Origin: Methanoregula sp.
GTDB lineage: Archaea; Halobacteriota; Methanomicrobia; Methanomicrobiales; Methanospirillaceae
Reading direction: 5' to 3'
DNA length: 64,000 nucleotides
Assembly (NCBI GenBank): GCA_028679075.1
Contig: JAJRCF010000004.1
Location: 58,991 to 122,990, forward strand
In this document: positions 46,065-55,005 of the stretch, in pieces
Layout: each line of letters starts with the position of its first letter
How positions within the stretch are numbered: the first letter of the stretch is position 1
Program-made: the position numbers and the translations under genes
The notes under the pieces: model-generated
Database searches by the model: none
The model's input: the letters and a program-made list of their open reading frames with translations, nothing else
What the model was told of the DNA's origin: nothing

Positions 46065-48017
46065 ATGAAATTTTCAAAAAAAGTGAACGGTGTCTTTTGC
46101 GCCTCCGAAGGCACTGCCCGTTTATCTGTTCTCAAGGAACAGTCCATCAAGACCGTCTTCTTCTTCGCAGCCGCTTTTGCCGTCATCGTTGTCTCGTTCA
46201 TCCTCCTCTTCCTGTTACGGGACGGTTACCCGATCTTCACTGATGTCGGCGTGATCAACTTCCTCCTGGGGCCCGAATGGGCGCCGACCGCGGCGGAGCC
46301 ATTGTATGGCATTTACCCGCTCATCATCGGCACCCTCCTCGTCACCCTCGGGGCCATGATCTTTTCCGTCCCGCTTTCTCTCGGCTGTGCAATCTACATC
46401 TCTGAACTCGCCACTCCCCGGATCAAGGCGGTCCTCAAGCCGGCGGTCGAACTACTGGCCGGGATCCCCTCGGTCGTGTACGGGTTCTTCGGGCTCATCG
46501 TGCTCACGGACTTCATCCGGGTGAGCTTCGACATCCCCACCGGGGAGACCTGGCTTGCCGCCTCGGTGCTACTCGGGATCATGGCACTGCCCACGATCAT
46601 CAGCGTCTCAGAGGATGCGATCAGCTCCGTGCCCCACGAGTACAAAGAAGGGTCGCTTGCGATCGGGGCCACGCGGTGGCAGACCATCAGCAGGGTCCTC
46701 GTACCGGCAGCGCTCTCGGGCATTGCCGCCGCGGTGATCCTCGGCATCGGCCGGGTGGTCGGCGAGACCATGGCGGTCCTGATGGTTGCCGGCAATGCGG
46801 CGATCATCCCGGACCCGGTCTGGAACATCCTCTCGCCCCTGCGGACGCTGACAGCGACCCTCGGGATCGAGATGGGTGAGGTCTCGGTAGGCAGCGAGCA
46901 CTACAGCGCCCTGTTCGGCATCGCCGTCGTCCTCTTAATCATCACGCTCATCATCAACCTCTCCGCAGTCGCCATCCTCAGGCACCTCAGGGGGCGGCAG
47001 GTAACACCGGCAGGAAGAAAACCGTTCATCTCGCCCGGTACCCGGCAGAAAATTGTCTTTGCCATCGAGATGCTCGGCCTCGTACTGCTGCTGGTGTTCC
47101 TCACGTCCGTGTCCTGGTGGCTGGGACCGGTTGTCCTCCTGGGAGGAAGCCTCTGGTTCGCCGGCCGGCCGTTCATGTCGGAGAAAATTATCCAGAAGAT
47201 CGCCTTTGGCCTGATCGGCGCGGCAACACTGATCGTACTCGCCATCCTGCTCATCATCCTCTCGGACATTGTCATCAACGGCCTGCCGGCACTCTCCTGG
47301 GACTTCATCACCCAGCCCCCCCGGGACCTTGGCCGGGCGGGCGGGATCTTCCCGGCGATCGTGGGCACGCTCTGTCTCGTTGCCGGCGCAATCGCCATCG
47401 CCCTGCCGCTGGGCGTGGGGGCGGCGGTCTACCTGGTCGAGTACACCCGCGAGGGGAAGATCACGACGGTCATCCGGACCGGCGTCGACCTGCTGAACGG
47501 CACGCCCTCCATTGTCTTTGGCCTCTTCGGGTTCGCCTTCATCGTCCTCTACCTCAATGCCGGGGTCTCGCTCCTCGCGGGGCAGGTCACCCTCGCCCTG
47601 ATGGTCCTCCCGACCGTCATCCGGACAACCGAAGAGTCGTTGAAGAACATCCCGCAGTCCCTCCGCGAGGGGAGCCTTGCGCTCGGGGCAACCCGGTGGC
47701 AGACCATCAGCCAGGTCGTCATTCCCCCGGCCGTACCGGGGATCGTCACCGGCGCCATCCTCTCCATCGGGAGGGCTGCCGGGGAGACCGCACCGATCAT
47801 GTTCACGGCCGTGGTCTTCTCCTCCCGGTTCCTGCCCGACTCGGTCCTTGACCCGGTGATGGCGCTGCCCTACCACCTCTTCATTCTCGCAACCAACGTG
47901 CCCGGGTCGTCCATGAACAAGTACGGGACCGCCCTCGTCCTGCTCCTGCTCGTCATCGGGTTCTACGCGGTTGCGATCATGGTGCGGACCCATTTCCAGA
48001 ACAAATCACGGGGATAA
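46065..48017 (+). CDS. fused phosphate permease PstC-PstA
   Basis: 650 residues, about twice one permease. The PstC half (to about 305) has six helices and the EAA motif [23 protein letters not shown]; the PstA half (about 370-650) has its own EAA motif [23 protein letters not shown]. Two added helices between them join the halves so that both N- and C-parts keep correct topology. One chain thus supplies both membrane subunits of the Pst channel. GGAGG lies 8 bp before the ATG. The two halves clearly arose from a common ancestor. Confidence 0.93.
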   Translation: MKFSKKVNGVFCASEGTARLSVLKEQSIKTVFFFAAAFAVIVVSFILLFLLRDGYPIFTDVGVINFLLGPEWAPTAAEPLYGIYPLIIGTLLVTLGAMIFSVPLSLGCAIYISELATPRIKAVLKPAVELLAGIPSVVYGFFGLIVLTDFIRVSFDIPTGETWLAASVLLGIMALPTIISVSEDAISSVPHEYKEGSLAIGATRWQTISRVLVPAALSGIAAAVILGIGRVVGETMAVLMVAGNAAIIPDPVWNILSPLRTLTATLGIEMGEVSVGSEHYSALFGIAVVLLIITLIINLSAVAILRHLRGRQVTPAGRKPFISPGTRQKIVFAIEMLGLVLLLVFLTSVSWWLGPVVLLGGSLWFAGRPFMSEKIIQKIAFGLIGAATLIVLAILLIILSDIVINGLPALSWDFITQPPRDLGRAGGIFPAIVGTLCLVAGAIAIALPLGVGAAVYLVEYTREGKITTVIRTGVDLLNGTPSIVFGLFGFAFIVLYLNAGVSLLAGQVTLALMVLPTVIRTTEESLKNIPQSLREGSLALGATRWQTISQVVIPPAVPGIVTGAILSIGRAAGETAPIMFTAVVFSSRFLPDSVLDPVMALPYHLFILATNVPGSSMNKYGTALVLLLLVIGFYAVAIMVRTHFQNKSRG

Positions 48018-48021
48018 AAAA

Positions 48022-48783
48022 ATGTCAGAACCTGCGATCATCACCACAAATAACTTAAATCTCTGGTACAGCGGGAAGCACGCCCTCGAGTCGGTCTCGA
48101 TCAAGGTACCGAAGAAACGGGTGACCGCCCTGATCGGCCCCTCCGGCTGCGGGAAGTCAACCCTCCTCCGGTGCTTCAACCGGCTGAACGATCTCATCGA
48201 CAACGTGAAGATCACCGGGGAGATCACGCTTGACAACGAGGACATCCATGCACCTGCGTCGGATGTCGTAACCCTGAGAAAGAAAGTCGGCATGGTCTTC
48301 CAGAAACCCAACCCGTTCCCAAAGACCATCTACGACAATATCGCCTATGGCCCCTGGGTCCACGGCATCCGGGACAAGAACGAGCTCGACCGGATCGTGG
48401 AGCAGAGCCTCCGGCATGCGGCCCTCTGGGACGAGGTGAAGGACCGGCTCAGCGACTCGGCGCTCGGGCTTTCGGGAGGCCAGCAGCAGCGCCTCTGCAT
48501 TGCCCGGACGCTTGCCGTTGAACCGGAAGTGATCCTGATGGACGAACCCTGCTCTGCGCTCGACCCGATCGCAACGTCGAAGATCGAGAACCTGATCGAT
48601 ATGCTCAAGGAGGAGTACACGGTCATCATCGTCACCCACAACATGCAGCAGGCCACACGGGTGAGCGATTACACGGGGTTCATGTACCTCGGGAAACTGA
48701 TCGAATGCGGCAGGACGAAACAGATCTTCGAGCACCCGACCGAGGAACTGACGGAGAATTATATCACCGGGCGGTTCGGGTAG
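48022..48783 (+). CDS. pstB: phosphate ABC transporter ATP-binding protein
   Basis: 253 residues. Walker [11 protein letters not shown]-loop [15 protein letters not shown], signature [16 protein letters not shown], Walker [14 protein letters not shown] and H-loop THNM are all present, with the PstB-typical RCFNRLNDL and MQQATRVSD. It forms a dimer below the fused permease. It starts 4 bp after the permease stop, with GGGGAT as ribosome site; a longer frame upstream overlaps the permease. Confidence 0.97.
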   Translation: MSEPAIITTNNLNLWYSGKHALESVSIKVPKKRVTALIGPSGCGKSTLLRCFNRLNDLIDNVKITGEITLDNEDIHAPASDVVTLRKKVGMVFQKPNPFPKTIYDNIAYGPWVHGIRDKNELDRIVEQSLRHAALWDEVKDRLSDSALGLSGGQQQRLCIARTLAVEPEVILMDEPCSALDPIATSKIENLIDMLKEEYTVIIVTHNMQQATRVSDYTGFMYLGKLIECGRTKQIFEHPTEELTENYITGRFG

Positions 48784-48792
48784 GAGGAAGAC

Positions 48793-49443
48793 ATGGCAGA
48801 GAAATTCCATACAGAACTGGACGAACTCAGATGTGAAACAGTGGAGATGGCGCACTTCGGGCGGTCCATGTTACGGGACGCCGTGGACGGGCTCATCCGG
48901 CAGGACAAGAACCTGGCGGAATCCGTTGTAGCCCGTAAAGAGGAGATCCACCGGATGGAGGTCCGTCTCGAAGAGCACTGCTACCAGCTGATCGCGCTCA
49001 ACCAGCCGATGGCAAAGGACATGCGGATCATTGCCTGCACGCTCAAGGTGATCACCGCGTCGCTCCGCATCGGGCGCTACGGGAAAGTGATCGCAAACAT
49101 CGTCAAGGAGGTTGCAGACAACCCCCATATATCAAACCTGATGAGCATCCCCCACATGGCCGAACTGGTGATCGAGATGATCGATGATGCCATTGCGGCG
49201 TACGAGACCGATAACCTCCGGCTCATCGAGGCCTTCTCGGAGCGGGACGATACGATCGATGCCCTCCGCCACTCGATCTTCCGGCAGGGGATCACCTACA
49301 TGATGGAAGACCCGCGGACCATCTCGCGGTGCACGCATTACATCATGGTGGCCCGGTATCTCGAACGCTGCGCCGACCATGCCTGCAAGATCGCCGAGAA
49401 CGTCCAGTACATGGAGACGGGCGAGCGGGTGGAGATCCACTAA
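48793..49443 (+). CDS. phoU: PhoU phosphate signalling protein
   Basis: 216 residues, all helical, with two PhoU repeats: LDELRCETVEMAHFGRSMLRDAVDGL and later LEEHCYQLIALNQPMAKDMRIIACTLK, plus metal-site motifs (RIGRYGKVIANIV, RYLERCADHACKIAENV). It modulates the Pst transporter and phosphate signalling from the cytosol. AGGAGG sits 5 bp before the ATG. It lies 9 bp after pstB. Confidence 0.95.
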   Translation: MAEKFHTELDELRCETVEMAHFGRSMLRDAVDGLIRQDKNLAESVVARKEEIHRMEVRLEEHCYQLIALNQPMAKDMRIIACTLKVITASLRIGRYGKVIANIVKEVADNPHISNLMSIPHMAELVIEMIDDAIAAYETDNLRLIEAFSERDDTIDALRHSIFRQGITYMMEDPRTISRCTHYIMVARYLERCADHACKIAENVQYMETGERVEIH

Positions 49444-49469
49444 AAGGTCCGCCCGGAGGGGCAAGGGAA

Positions 49470-49937
49470 ATGAAGACGGTTCTTTTCATCTGCTCGTTCA
49501 ATTCGGTCAGGTCACAGATCGCCGAGGGCCTGCTCAATGCCCGCTGCCCGGGCCGGTACCGGGCATTCTCGGCCGGGATTGCTCCCGGTGGCCTGAGCCC
49601 GCATGCGGTTGCGGTGATGCGTGAAGCGGGAATCGACATCTCGTTGCAGAAGTCCAAGAAGCTGGCCGTCTTCTCTCAAGCGCGGTTTGATTATATCATC
49701 ACGATGTGCGATCATGTGAAACTGGCGGTGGCAACGTCCTTTCCTTCGGGAGGAATACGGGTCCACCGGCGCTTTGACACGCCCTCTGAAGTACGGGAAG
49801 ACAAGGCCGCGATCCTTGCAGATTTCCGTACCCTGCGGGATGACATCGACGCATGGCTGACGAAAATATTTCCGGATTGCCCGGGACAAACGGGCCCGGA
49901 CAGTACGGGGAGGAAGAATGACAGAACGGGAACGTGA
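49470..49937 (+). CDS. low-molecular-weight phosphatase / arsenate reductase-like
   Basis: 155 residues. The P-loop VLFICSFNSVRSQIAEGLL is the C-x5-R signature of the LMW protein-tyrosine phosphatase and ArsC fold, followed by FSAGIAPGGLSPHAVAVMREAGIDIS and DYIITMCDHVKLA. The resolving Cys of thioredoxin-type ArsC may be the MCD Cys. Ends in a Gly/Pro/Asp tail. It begins 26 bp after phoU and overlaps the next, similar gene by 20 bp, so it is transcribed with the pst operon. Confidence 0.85.
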   Translation: MKTVLFICSFNSVRSQIAEGLLNARCPGRYRAFSAGIAPGGLSPHAVAVMREAGIDISLQKSKKLAVFSQARFDYIITMCDHVKLAVATSFPSGGIRVHRRFDTPSEVREDKAAILADFRTLRDDIDAWLTKIFPDCPGQTGPDSTGRKNDRTGT

Positions 49938-50559
49938 GATGGTACTGAACGTGGATTGCAGGACTGTTGAGGTTAAGGCACGAAAGCCCCGTGTCCTGTA
50001 TGTCTGCACGCACAACTCGGCCCGGTCCCAGATGGCCGAGGGGTATCTCCGGGCAGCGTATGGCCACCTTTTCGAGGTGGGAAGTGCGGGGACCGAGGCA
50101 CGGGGACTGCATGCCTGGGCCGTGGTGGTGATGAAGGAGATCGGGATCGATATCTCGGGCCAGCGTTCCCGGCTCATCGGTGAATTTTTTGACTGGCGGA
50201 CGGATATTGTCGTAACGGTCTGTGACACGGCGCACCAGACCTGCCCTTTTGTCCCGGGTGTAAAGAACCGCATCCATGCCAGCTTTCCTGATCCCTCGGC
50301 CTGTACCGGGACACCGGACGAATGCCTGGCCCGGTTCCGCCAGGTGAGGGATAAAATAATTGCCTGGATTGACACGTCCTTTGTCCCGCAGTACGGGCAT
50401 TCCCCATCGGCAGCCTGCGGGCGGACTGGAAACGAAGGGGTGAGTGGGAAGAAAGAATTCCACCAGGGTCCATTCACTCCCGAAATTCACCAGGCAGCAA
50501 ACGGCGCCATCTACGAATCTGTACGGTCCTGTGATCTCGAGCGTATCTGTGAAAAGTGA
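49918..50559 (+). CDS. arsC: arsenate reductase (thioredoxin-type ArsC)
   Basis: 213 residues. P-loop VLYVCTHNSARSQMAEGYLR is the classic thioredoxin-coupled ArsC signature, with SAGTEARGLHAWAVVVMKEIGIDIS and the redox Cys in VVTVCDTAHQTCPFVPG. About 60 extra C-terminal residues (after FVPQYGHSP) carry further Cys and no known domain. It reduces arsenate to arsenite. Because arsenate enters through Pst, its place at the end of this operon makes sense. GGAGGAAGA is the ribosome site. Confidence 0.88.
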   Translation: MTEREREMVLNVDCRTVEVKARKPRVLYVCTHNSARSQMAEGYLRAAYGHLFEVGSAGTEARGLHAWAVVVMKEIGIDISGQRSRLIGEFFDWRTDIVVTVCDTAHQTCPFVPGVKNRIHASFPDPSACTGTPDECLARFRQVRDKIIAWIDTSFVPQYGHSPSAACGRTGNEGVSGKKEFHQGPFTPEIHQAANGAIYESVRSCDLERICEK

Positions 50560-50565
50560 GGAAAC

Positions 50566-50763
50566 ATGCTGGTTATCCGAAGGAAAAATACCGGTCGTTC
50601 TTTTACCATGGCAAGAGCACCAGAAGAGTTCAGCGAACAGGAACCCATGCACCCGGATGATTACCGGGCACACCTTGCATGGGTGACGGCAAGGCGGCTC
50701 CAGGAGCATATGCTCAAAAAAACCATTGCAGGAGAGCGGGTCGCTCGCTGGATTACCGGGTGA
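50566..50763 (+). CDS. small unknown protein at the end of the pst/ars operon
   Basis: 65 residues (MLVIRRKNTGRSFTMARAPEEFSEQEP...), polar and basic, no motif. It begins 6 bp after the arsC stop with GAGG 4 bp before the ATG, which supports translation; a second ATG lies at residue 15. Its 3' end overlaps the end of the convergent MFS gene by about 11 bp. Could be an accidental frame. Confidence 0.45.
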   Translation: MLVIRRKNTGRSFTMARAPEEFSEQEPMHPDDYRAHLAWVTARRLQEHMLKKTIAGERVARWITG

Positions 50764-51976
50764 TGTCCCGGTTTCGCACGGAGAGCGCAAATATCCCGGC
50801 GACTGCGGCCGCAAGGACAAAACCTGCAGTAAACCCGGACGAATAGCCGGCGAACGTGATGACCACACCGGTGACGAGCGGCCCGGCCGCGTGCCCGATA
50901 TCCATAATCGACGAGAGGGCGCCCATCGATGCACCGATCTCTTCTGTTTTTGCCACGTCGGCAACGTATGCGCTGGTCGCAACCGTGGAGAGCGAGATCC
51001 CAAGGCCGAAGACCGTACTCGCGGCAAGGAAGCCGGGATATGTTGCGGCAAACGGTATGGCGGCGATCGCCCCGCCGGTGACGAGCAGTCCTGCGATGAT
51101 CTGGATACGCTTGTCGATCCGGTCAGCGGCCCGGCCGAAGAACGGTTTTGTGACGGCAATGATCAGCACCTGGACCGCGAAGATGATGCCGATCTGGTAC
51201 GCCTCGAAGCGGAGCGCGAACAGGTACACCGGCAGGAAGGTCTCGAAGGCGCCAAAGGCAAAGTACGTTGCCATGTCCGCGAGCGCCGTTGCCCTGAGCC
51301 GGCGGTTTCCCGCAAAGGTGGCAAGGCTCTCATAAAACACGGAAATGCCCGGCAGGCCGGACGAACCGGCCGGTGCTTCACGGTACCGGAGGATGAGGAT
51401 AAACACCGGGACCGCGGCGAGAGCGGCAGCAATGTACACCATCCGGTACGGGAAAAGCCCCGGGGTGAAGGCAAAGGCCGTGATGATGATCCCGCCGGCG
51501 AGAGGCGCGATGGTGCGGCCGATGAGCGTTGCGGAAGAGTAGGTGCCGAGCATCTCGCCCTTTGTTTCCGGGAAGCGCTCGGCGATGATGGCCGAGACAA
51601 CGGGGCCGAGGATCGCGGTGGCCGTGCCGTGGAAGAACCGGACCGGGACCAGCCAGAGCGGATCGGAAATGAAGAGGTAGAGGAGGGGGGCAAGGAGGAA
51701 CACGCACCCTGAGGCGAGGAGCAGGCGCCGTCTCCCGATGCGGTCCGACAGGACCCCGACCGGAAACGAGAACAGGATGCCGGCAAGCGGCGATATGGCG
51801 GCGATGAGGCCGAGCACGGAGTCCCCGGCACCCATTGCCGTTACGAAGAGCGGGAGCACGGGATTTTTTGAAATTGTTGTCGAAAAAATGGCAAAGAACC
51901 CGATCAGGGAGAGATAGTACATCAGGGTGCGGCTGGCCACGGGCCGGACTCCCTTAACCGCCGGGTCTTGTGACAT
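50753..51976 (-). CDS. MFS transporter
   Basis: 407 residues, twelve hydrophobic helices. The loop between helices 2 and 3 has VGVLSDRIGRRRLLLASG, the MFS signature, repeated in weaker form in the second half (FFGRAADRIDKRIQIIAG). It resembles drug or small-molecule exporters. The start MSQDPAVKGV was chosen because a TATA-like TTTATTATC lies about 30 bp upstream and no ribosome site exists, pointing to a leaderless message; frames extending to 52264 run through the repeat element. Confidence 0.88.
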   Translation of the reverse strand: MSQDPAVKGVRPVASRTLMYYLSLIGFFAIFSTTISKNPVLPLFVTAMGAGDSVLGLIAAISPLAGILFSFPVGVLSDRIGRRRLLLASGCVFLLAPLLYLFISDPLWLVPVRFFHGTATAILGPVVSAIIAERFPETKGEMLGTYSSATLIGRTIAPLAGGIIITAFAFTPGLFPYRMVYIAAALAAVPVFILILRYREAPAGSSGLPGISVFYESLATFAGNRRLRATALADMATYFAFGAFETFLPVYLFALRFEAYQIGIIFAVQVLIIAVTKPFFGRAADRIDKRIQIIAGLLVTGGAIAAIPFAATYPGFLAASTVFGLGISLSTVATSAYVADVAKTEEIGASMGALSSIMDIGHAAGPLVTGVVITFAGYSSGFTAGFVLAAAVAGIFALSVRNRDITR

Positions 51977-52047
51977 CGTCAGGGAGTAATGGGACGTGAT
52001 GATAATAAAGCCGGGGGTGATGCGTTTGCACGCGAGGAACCCTGCTG

Positions 52048-52344
52048 AGTTTTTCTCGTGTCGTAAGTCTGATGTTTTTTGGCTCTGTAGAAAACCTGTG
52101 TGGGATAGTGTCAGATAGGGATGGAGCCACGGGCGCTCGGGGTCTGCCGACCCTCGCCCCGTGGATCTTAGCCGTATGCGAGCCTTGAAAAAATTGAAAC
52201 CGGGGGGGTCAAGGGGGCTTGCCCCCTTGGGCTGCCTCCCCCTATGGGGGAGAGAGGGGGTCACACTCGTAATTCCACTGAGTGCATTGTGAGAATGATT
52301 TCTCCAGAGCAGTTTTTCTCGTGTCGTAAGCCTGATGATTTTTT
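52048..52344. repeat. about 300-bp element bounded by direct repeats and containing hairpins
   Basis: AGTTTTTCTCGTGTCGTAAG followed by YCTGATG and a T-run occurs at 52048-52080 and again at 52311-52344, nearly identical. Between them lie CCACGGG...CCCGTGG (52127-52164), AAGGGGGCTTGCCCCCTT (52211-52228) and CTCCCCC/GGGGGAG with loop TAT (52236-52252). No gene is present. It may be a small mobile or relic element, or a structured RNA flanked by a duplication. Confidence 0.6.
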
Positions 52345-52417
52345 AACAGATCGTAAAGTGCAAAAGCATGCGTGAATACCTGTATAGTATGGAACCGTTC
52401 CGGGAGCCTGGTGCATA

Positions 52418-52816
52418 GTGCCGGAGACATGCCCGTTCTGCAACCCCCCTGCCGGGGAGATCGTAGCGAAGAATGAGCTCTGCTATGCCCTCTGGGACTG
52501 CCACCCGGTCAGCAGGGGCCACCTGCTCGTGATCCCGTTCCGGCACACGCTGGATTTTTTCTCGATAACACCGGAAGAGGGGCAGGCCCTGCTCGCGTTG
52601 ATCGGCGAGTGCAAAGGCATTATCGATGAGAAATATTCTCCTGACGCGTACAACATCGGGTTCAATGCCGGGGTGGCGGCCGGGCAGACCGTGATGCACT
52701 GCCACTGCCACGTGATCCCGCGGTATACCGGGGATGTCCCCAACCCACGCGGGGGTGTGCGGGGTGTCCTGCCAAAGAAGAAGCCGATGGGGCAGTGCGG
52801 GGCAGGACATACGTAA
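52418..52816 (+). CDS. HIT-family nucleotide hydrolase/transferase
   Basis: 132 residues from a GTG start. CPFCNPPAGEIVAKN and the GHLLVIPFRHTLDFF stretch open a histidine-triad fold, ending with the signature QTVMHCHCHVIPRY. Members hydrolyse nucleotide conjugates such as ApnA or AMP-amidates. The N-terminal CPFC pair with later His resembles the zinc site of some members. GGAGC lies about 10 bp upstream. The C-terminal tail is Lys/Gly-rich. Confidence 0.93.
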   Translation: MPETCPFCNPPAGEIVAKNELCYALWDCHPVSRGHLLVIPFRHTLDFFSITPEEGQALLALIGECKGIIDEKYSPDAYNIGFNAGVAAGQTVMHCHCHVIPRYTGDVPNPRGGVRGVLPKKKPMGQCGAGHT

Positions 52817-52879
52817 AAAACCGGGGTTTAGGGGCTGCACGGACAACGTGCCCCGCGGCCGGGACAGCACACTATTTTT

Positions 52880-53092
52880 TCACTCATCCCGCCAGTCTTG
52901 CCGGTCAAGCCAGTACATGTACACGAGGGCCACGGCCAGGCAGAGGGCGACAAAGAGCGTGGGCATGTACCACTGCCCCGAGAGGTACTTCAGCATGGCC
53001 GAGAGGACGATCCCGAGAGCGATCGCGACGACGAGCATGCTGGTGATCACTTTTGGATTGGTAAACGTGGTATAGACCTGCTGGATATCCAT
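52880..53092 (-). CDS. small two-helix membrane protein
   Basis: 70 residues with two hydrophobic helices (VITSMLVVAIALGIVLSAML and MPTLFVALCLAVALVYMYWL) and polar ends. No family was recognised. It is separate from the toxin-antitoxin genes that precede it by about 55 bp on the same strand. Confidence 0.6.
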   Translation of the reverse strand: MDIQQVYTTFTNPKVITSMLVVAIALGIVLSAMLKYLSGQWYMPTLFVALCLAVALVYMYWLDRQDWRDE

Positions 53093-53148
53093 GAGTACTC
53101 TGACGAGTTGTTGGGCGGGGGTGGAGAAAAAAGGTTTGGGAGGAGGGA

Positions 53149-53478
53149 TCAGTACCCAAACCTCCGTTCATATTCCTTATGCGGCAGCCATTCAATCACC
53201 AGGGCAATGACCTGTGATCCGTCACCGGTAACAGAATACATCAACCGCCAGTTCTTATGAAAATTATATTTCCACAGGTTGTCGATCCCGTACCGTGTGA
53301 TATACACTTTCGGAATCAGACGTTTGGGGACCTGGATCCCGCAAAAGGGATCAGCGGCAATGATATCGAATGCAGCATTCAGCTGGCCCTGGATCTCTGT
53401 CTCTTCTGCCCTTCCGGACCCCAACTGGAAAAATAACTGTCTGGCCTGGTCGTCAATGAAGTACAGGGCAAATTTCAT
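53149..53478 (-). CDS. RelE/ParE-superfamily toxin-like protein
   Basis: 109 residues. The C-terminal half, DNLWKYNFHKNWRLMYSVTGD and VIALVIEWLPHKEYERRFGY, has the beta-strand plus His/Lys/Tyr pattern of RelE/ParE ribosome-dependent nucleases or gyrase poisons, and the N-terminus is the expected helical hairpin. It probably inhibits translation or gyrase when unpaired. Its start overlaps the stop of the upstream partner (ATGA), the usual coupling of toxin-antitoxin pairs. Confidence 0.8.
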   Translation of the reverse strand: MKFALYFIDDQARQLFFQLGSGRAEETEIQGQLNAAFDIIAADPFCGIQVPKRLIPKVYITRYGIDNLWKYNFHKNWRLMYSVTGDGSQVIALVIEWLPHKEYERRFGY

Positions 53479-53747
53479 CGGATCTTCAGATTAGTATTAT
53501 CAAGATAATGTTTTATAAGTTCAGGATTATATATCCAGCAGATTTTATTATCCGGGTCCGTGGCAATTTTCCCGGAATCCTGGAGATAGCCGATGATCGT
53601 ACAGAATGTCTGGTACATCATCTTCTTTGGCAGGTTCTCCCACAAGGCCCTTTTTTTGTATTCCCCGCTATGCTCCCGGATGAAGACCTCAACCATCAGG
53701 ACAGTATCGAGCTGAGGGGAGTGAACTGCCCTGGTACCGGATGACAT
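53475..53747 (-). CDS. probable antitoxin partner of the RelE/ParE-like protein
   Basis: 90 residues with a winged-helix-like pattern (KKRALWENLPKKMMYQTFCTIIGYLQDSGKI, then IYNPELIKHYL). It carries no known antitoxin motif but sits directly upstream of the toxin-like gene with a 4-bp overlap. A TATA-like ATATATACTGATATAAC lies about 25-40 bp before the ATG, so the pair is probably leaderless. The order antitoxin then toxin is typical. Confidence 0.65.
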   Translation of the reverse strand: MSSGTRAVHSPQLDTVLMVEVFIREHSGEYKKRALWENLPKKMMYQTFCTIIGYLQDSGKIATDPDNKICWIYNPELIKHYLDNTNLKIR

Positions 53748-54049
53748 ACAACAATTTTTGTTATATCAGTATATATAACATTTTGAAACGGTTAATCTGT
53801 ACCGGTCCGCTTTTATCCCGCTCCAGCCCCACGGATGACCGGCCAGACCATAAACGATTTAATCAGAATCCACAGACGCTTACAGGCTTTGAATACTCAC
53901 ATCTCCGGATAGATACTATCTGAATAATTATTGCTCCCGGGTGCCGGTAACGGGTGACCATTACTATGGGGTAATTTGTTACTGCGAGGGTACCTGACGG
54001 GAACAATACCGGTAACGTATTTTGAAAAAAATTGGATCTGGAGATTATT
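53748..54049. other. intergenic region, promoter only
   Basis: About 300 bp. The left end holds the TATA region of the toxin-antitoxin pair. No RNA gene, repeat or frame was recognised elsewhere. Confidence 0.5.
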
Positions 54050-54892
54050 ATGCAGATATCTCATCTTTTAGAGACAACAACAAAACCAGCACTCTATGAA
54101 AAAGGCAATGCAGGCATGTGGGAGGATGACCATATCTCCCGGCACCTGCTCGCGCTGCACCTTTCGCAGGACTGCGACGCAGCAAGCAGGAAACGGGGCA
54201 CCATTGAAAAGACGGTCCGGTGGATCGAGACACACCTGGACAACACCCCAAAAACAATCCTCGATCTCGGGTGCGGACCCGGCCTGTATTGCGAACTGCT
54301 GGCAGGACACGGGCACCGGGTGACAGGAGTGGATTTTTCACAACGCTCCATTGCCTATGCCCGGCAGAGTGCTCAGGAAAAAGGCCTGAAGATCGATTAC
54401 CTTCATGAGAATTACCTCGACCTCTCCGGTGAGGGCCAGTTCGACCTGGTGATCCTGATCTTCTGCGATTTCGACGTGCTGGTCCCTGCCGACCGGACCC
54501 GGCTGCTGGAAAAAATTTATCGTGCACTGAAACCGGGAGGCCTGTTCATCTTCGATACGCTCAACCCGAAAGCACCGGCCGCGATGAACGTCCCGGGTAA
54601 ATCCTGGGAAGTTGCAGATGGGGGATTCTGGAGGGCCGGGCCGTACCTGGCCCTTTCCGAGACCATCCACTATGAAGAGGCACAGGTGATCCTCCAGCAG
54701 CATGTTGTCTGTTCGGAACCGGATGTGCCGGCCGTGTACCGGTTCTGGACGCATTACTACCGGCATGAGGACCTGGTCTCCATCCTGGATACCGGGGGAT
54801 TTTCCGTTGTCGGGACCACCGAAGACCTGTTACCTGATGACGGGTCGGGGACGCATGATATGGTCACGTTTTATGTGACACAAAAAAAGTGA
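54050..54892 (+). CDS. class I SAM-dependent methyltransferase
   Basis: 280 residues. Motif I ILDLGCGPGLYCELLAGHGHRVTGVDFSQRSI, motif II region LVILIFCDFDVL and motif III LKPGGLFIFDTL define a Rossmann-type methyltransferase. The N-terminal 60 residues contain a helical cap and the C-terminal part a beta-rich extension (ALSETIHYEEAQVILQQHVV). Substrate unknown. GGAG is 6 bp before the ATG at 54050. Confidence 0.92.
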   Translation: MQISHLLETTTKPALYEKGNAGMWEDDHISRHLLALHLSQDCDAASRKRGTIEKTVRWIETHLDNTPKTILDLGCGPGLYCELLAGHGHRVTGVDFSQRSIAYARQSAQEKGLKIDYLHENYLDLSGEGQFDLVILIFCDFDVLVPADRTRLLEKIYRALKPGGLFIFDTLNPKAPAAMNVPGKSWEVADGGFWRAGPYLALSETIHYEEAQVILQQHVVCSEPDVPAVYRFWTHYYRHEDLVSILDTGGFSVVGTTEDLLPDDGSGTHDMVTFYVTQKK

Positions 54893-55005
54893 GTGCGGGA
54901 CCTGATCCCTTTTTTACCTGTTCGTTCTTCCCGGACGCGGTGATCGCGGCGAACGGACGTATCCCAATCCCAACCTATATGTTTCCCCCCGGGTAGTATC
55001 AGGAT

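Noticed and set aside
46935..47993. 352-codon open frame on the minus strand
   Set aside because: Antisense to the fused pstC-pstA gene; the composition (Glu/Asp/Gly/Arg) is that of a GC-rich shadow and no ribosome site is present.
50726..51712. 328-codon open frame on the plus strand
   Set aside because: Antisense to the MFS transporter gene; charged, low-complexity translation typical of a shadow frame.
52418..52870. Minus-strand frame covering the HIT gene (52343-52870)
   Set aside because: Antisense to the HIT protein, whose HCHCHVIPR signature is unambiguous.
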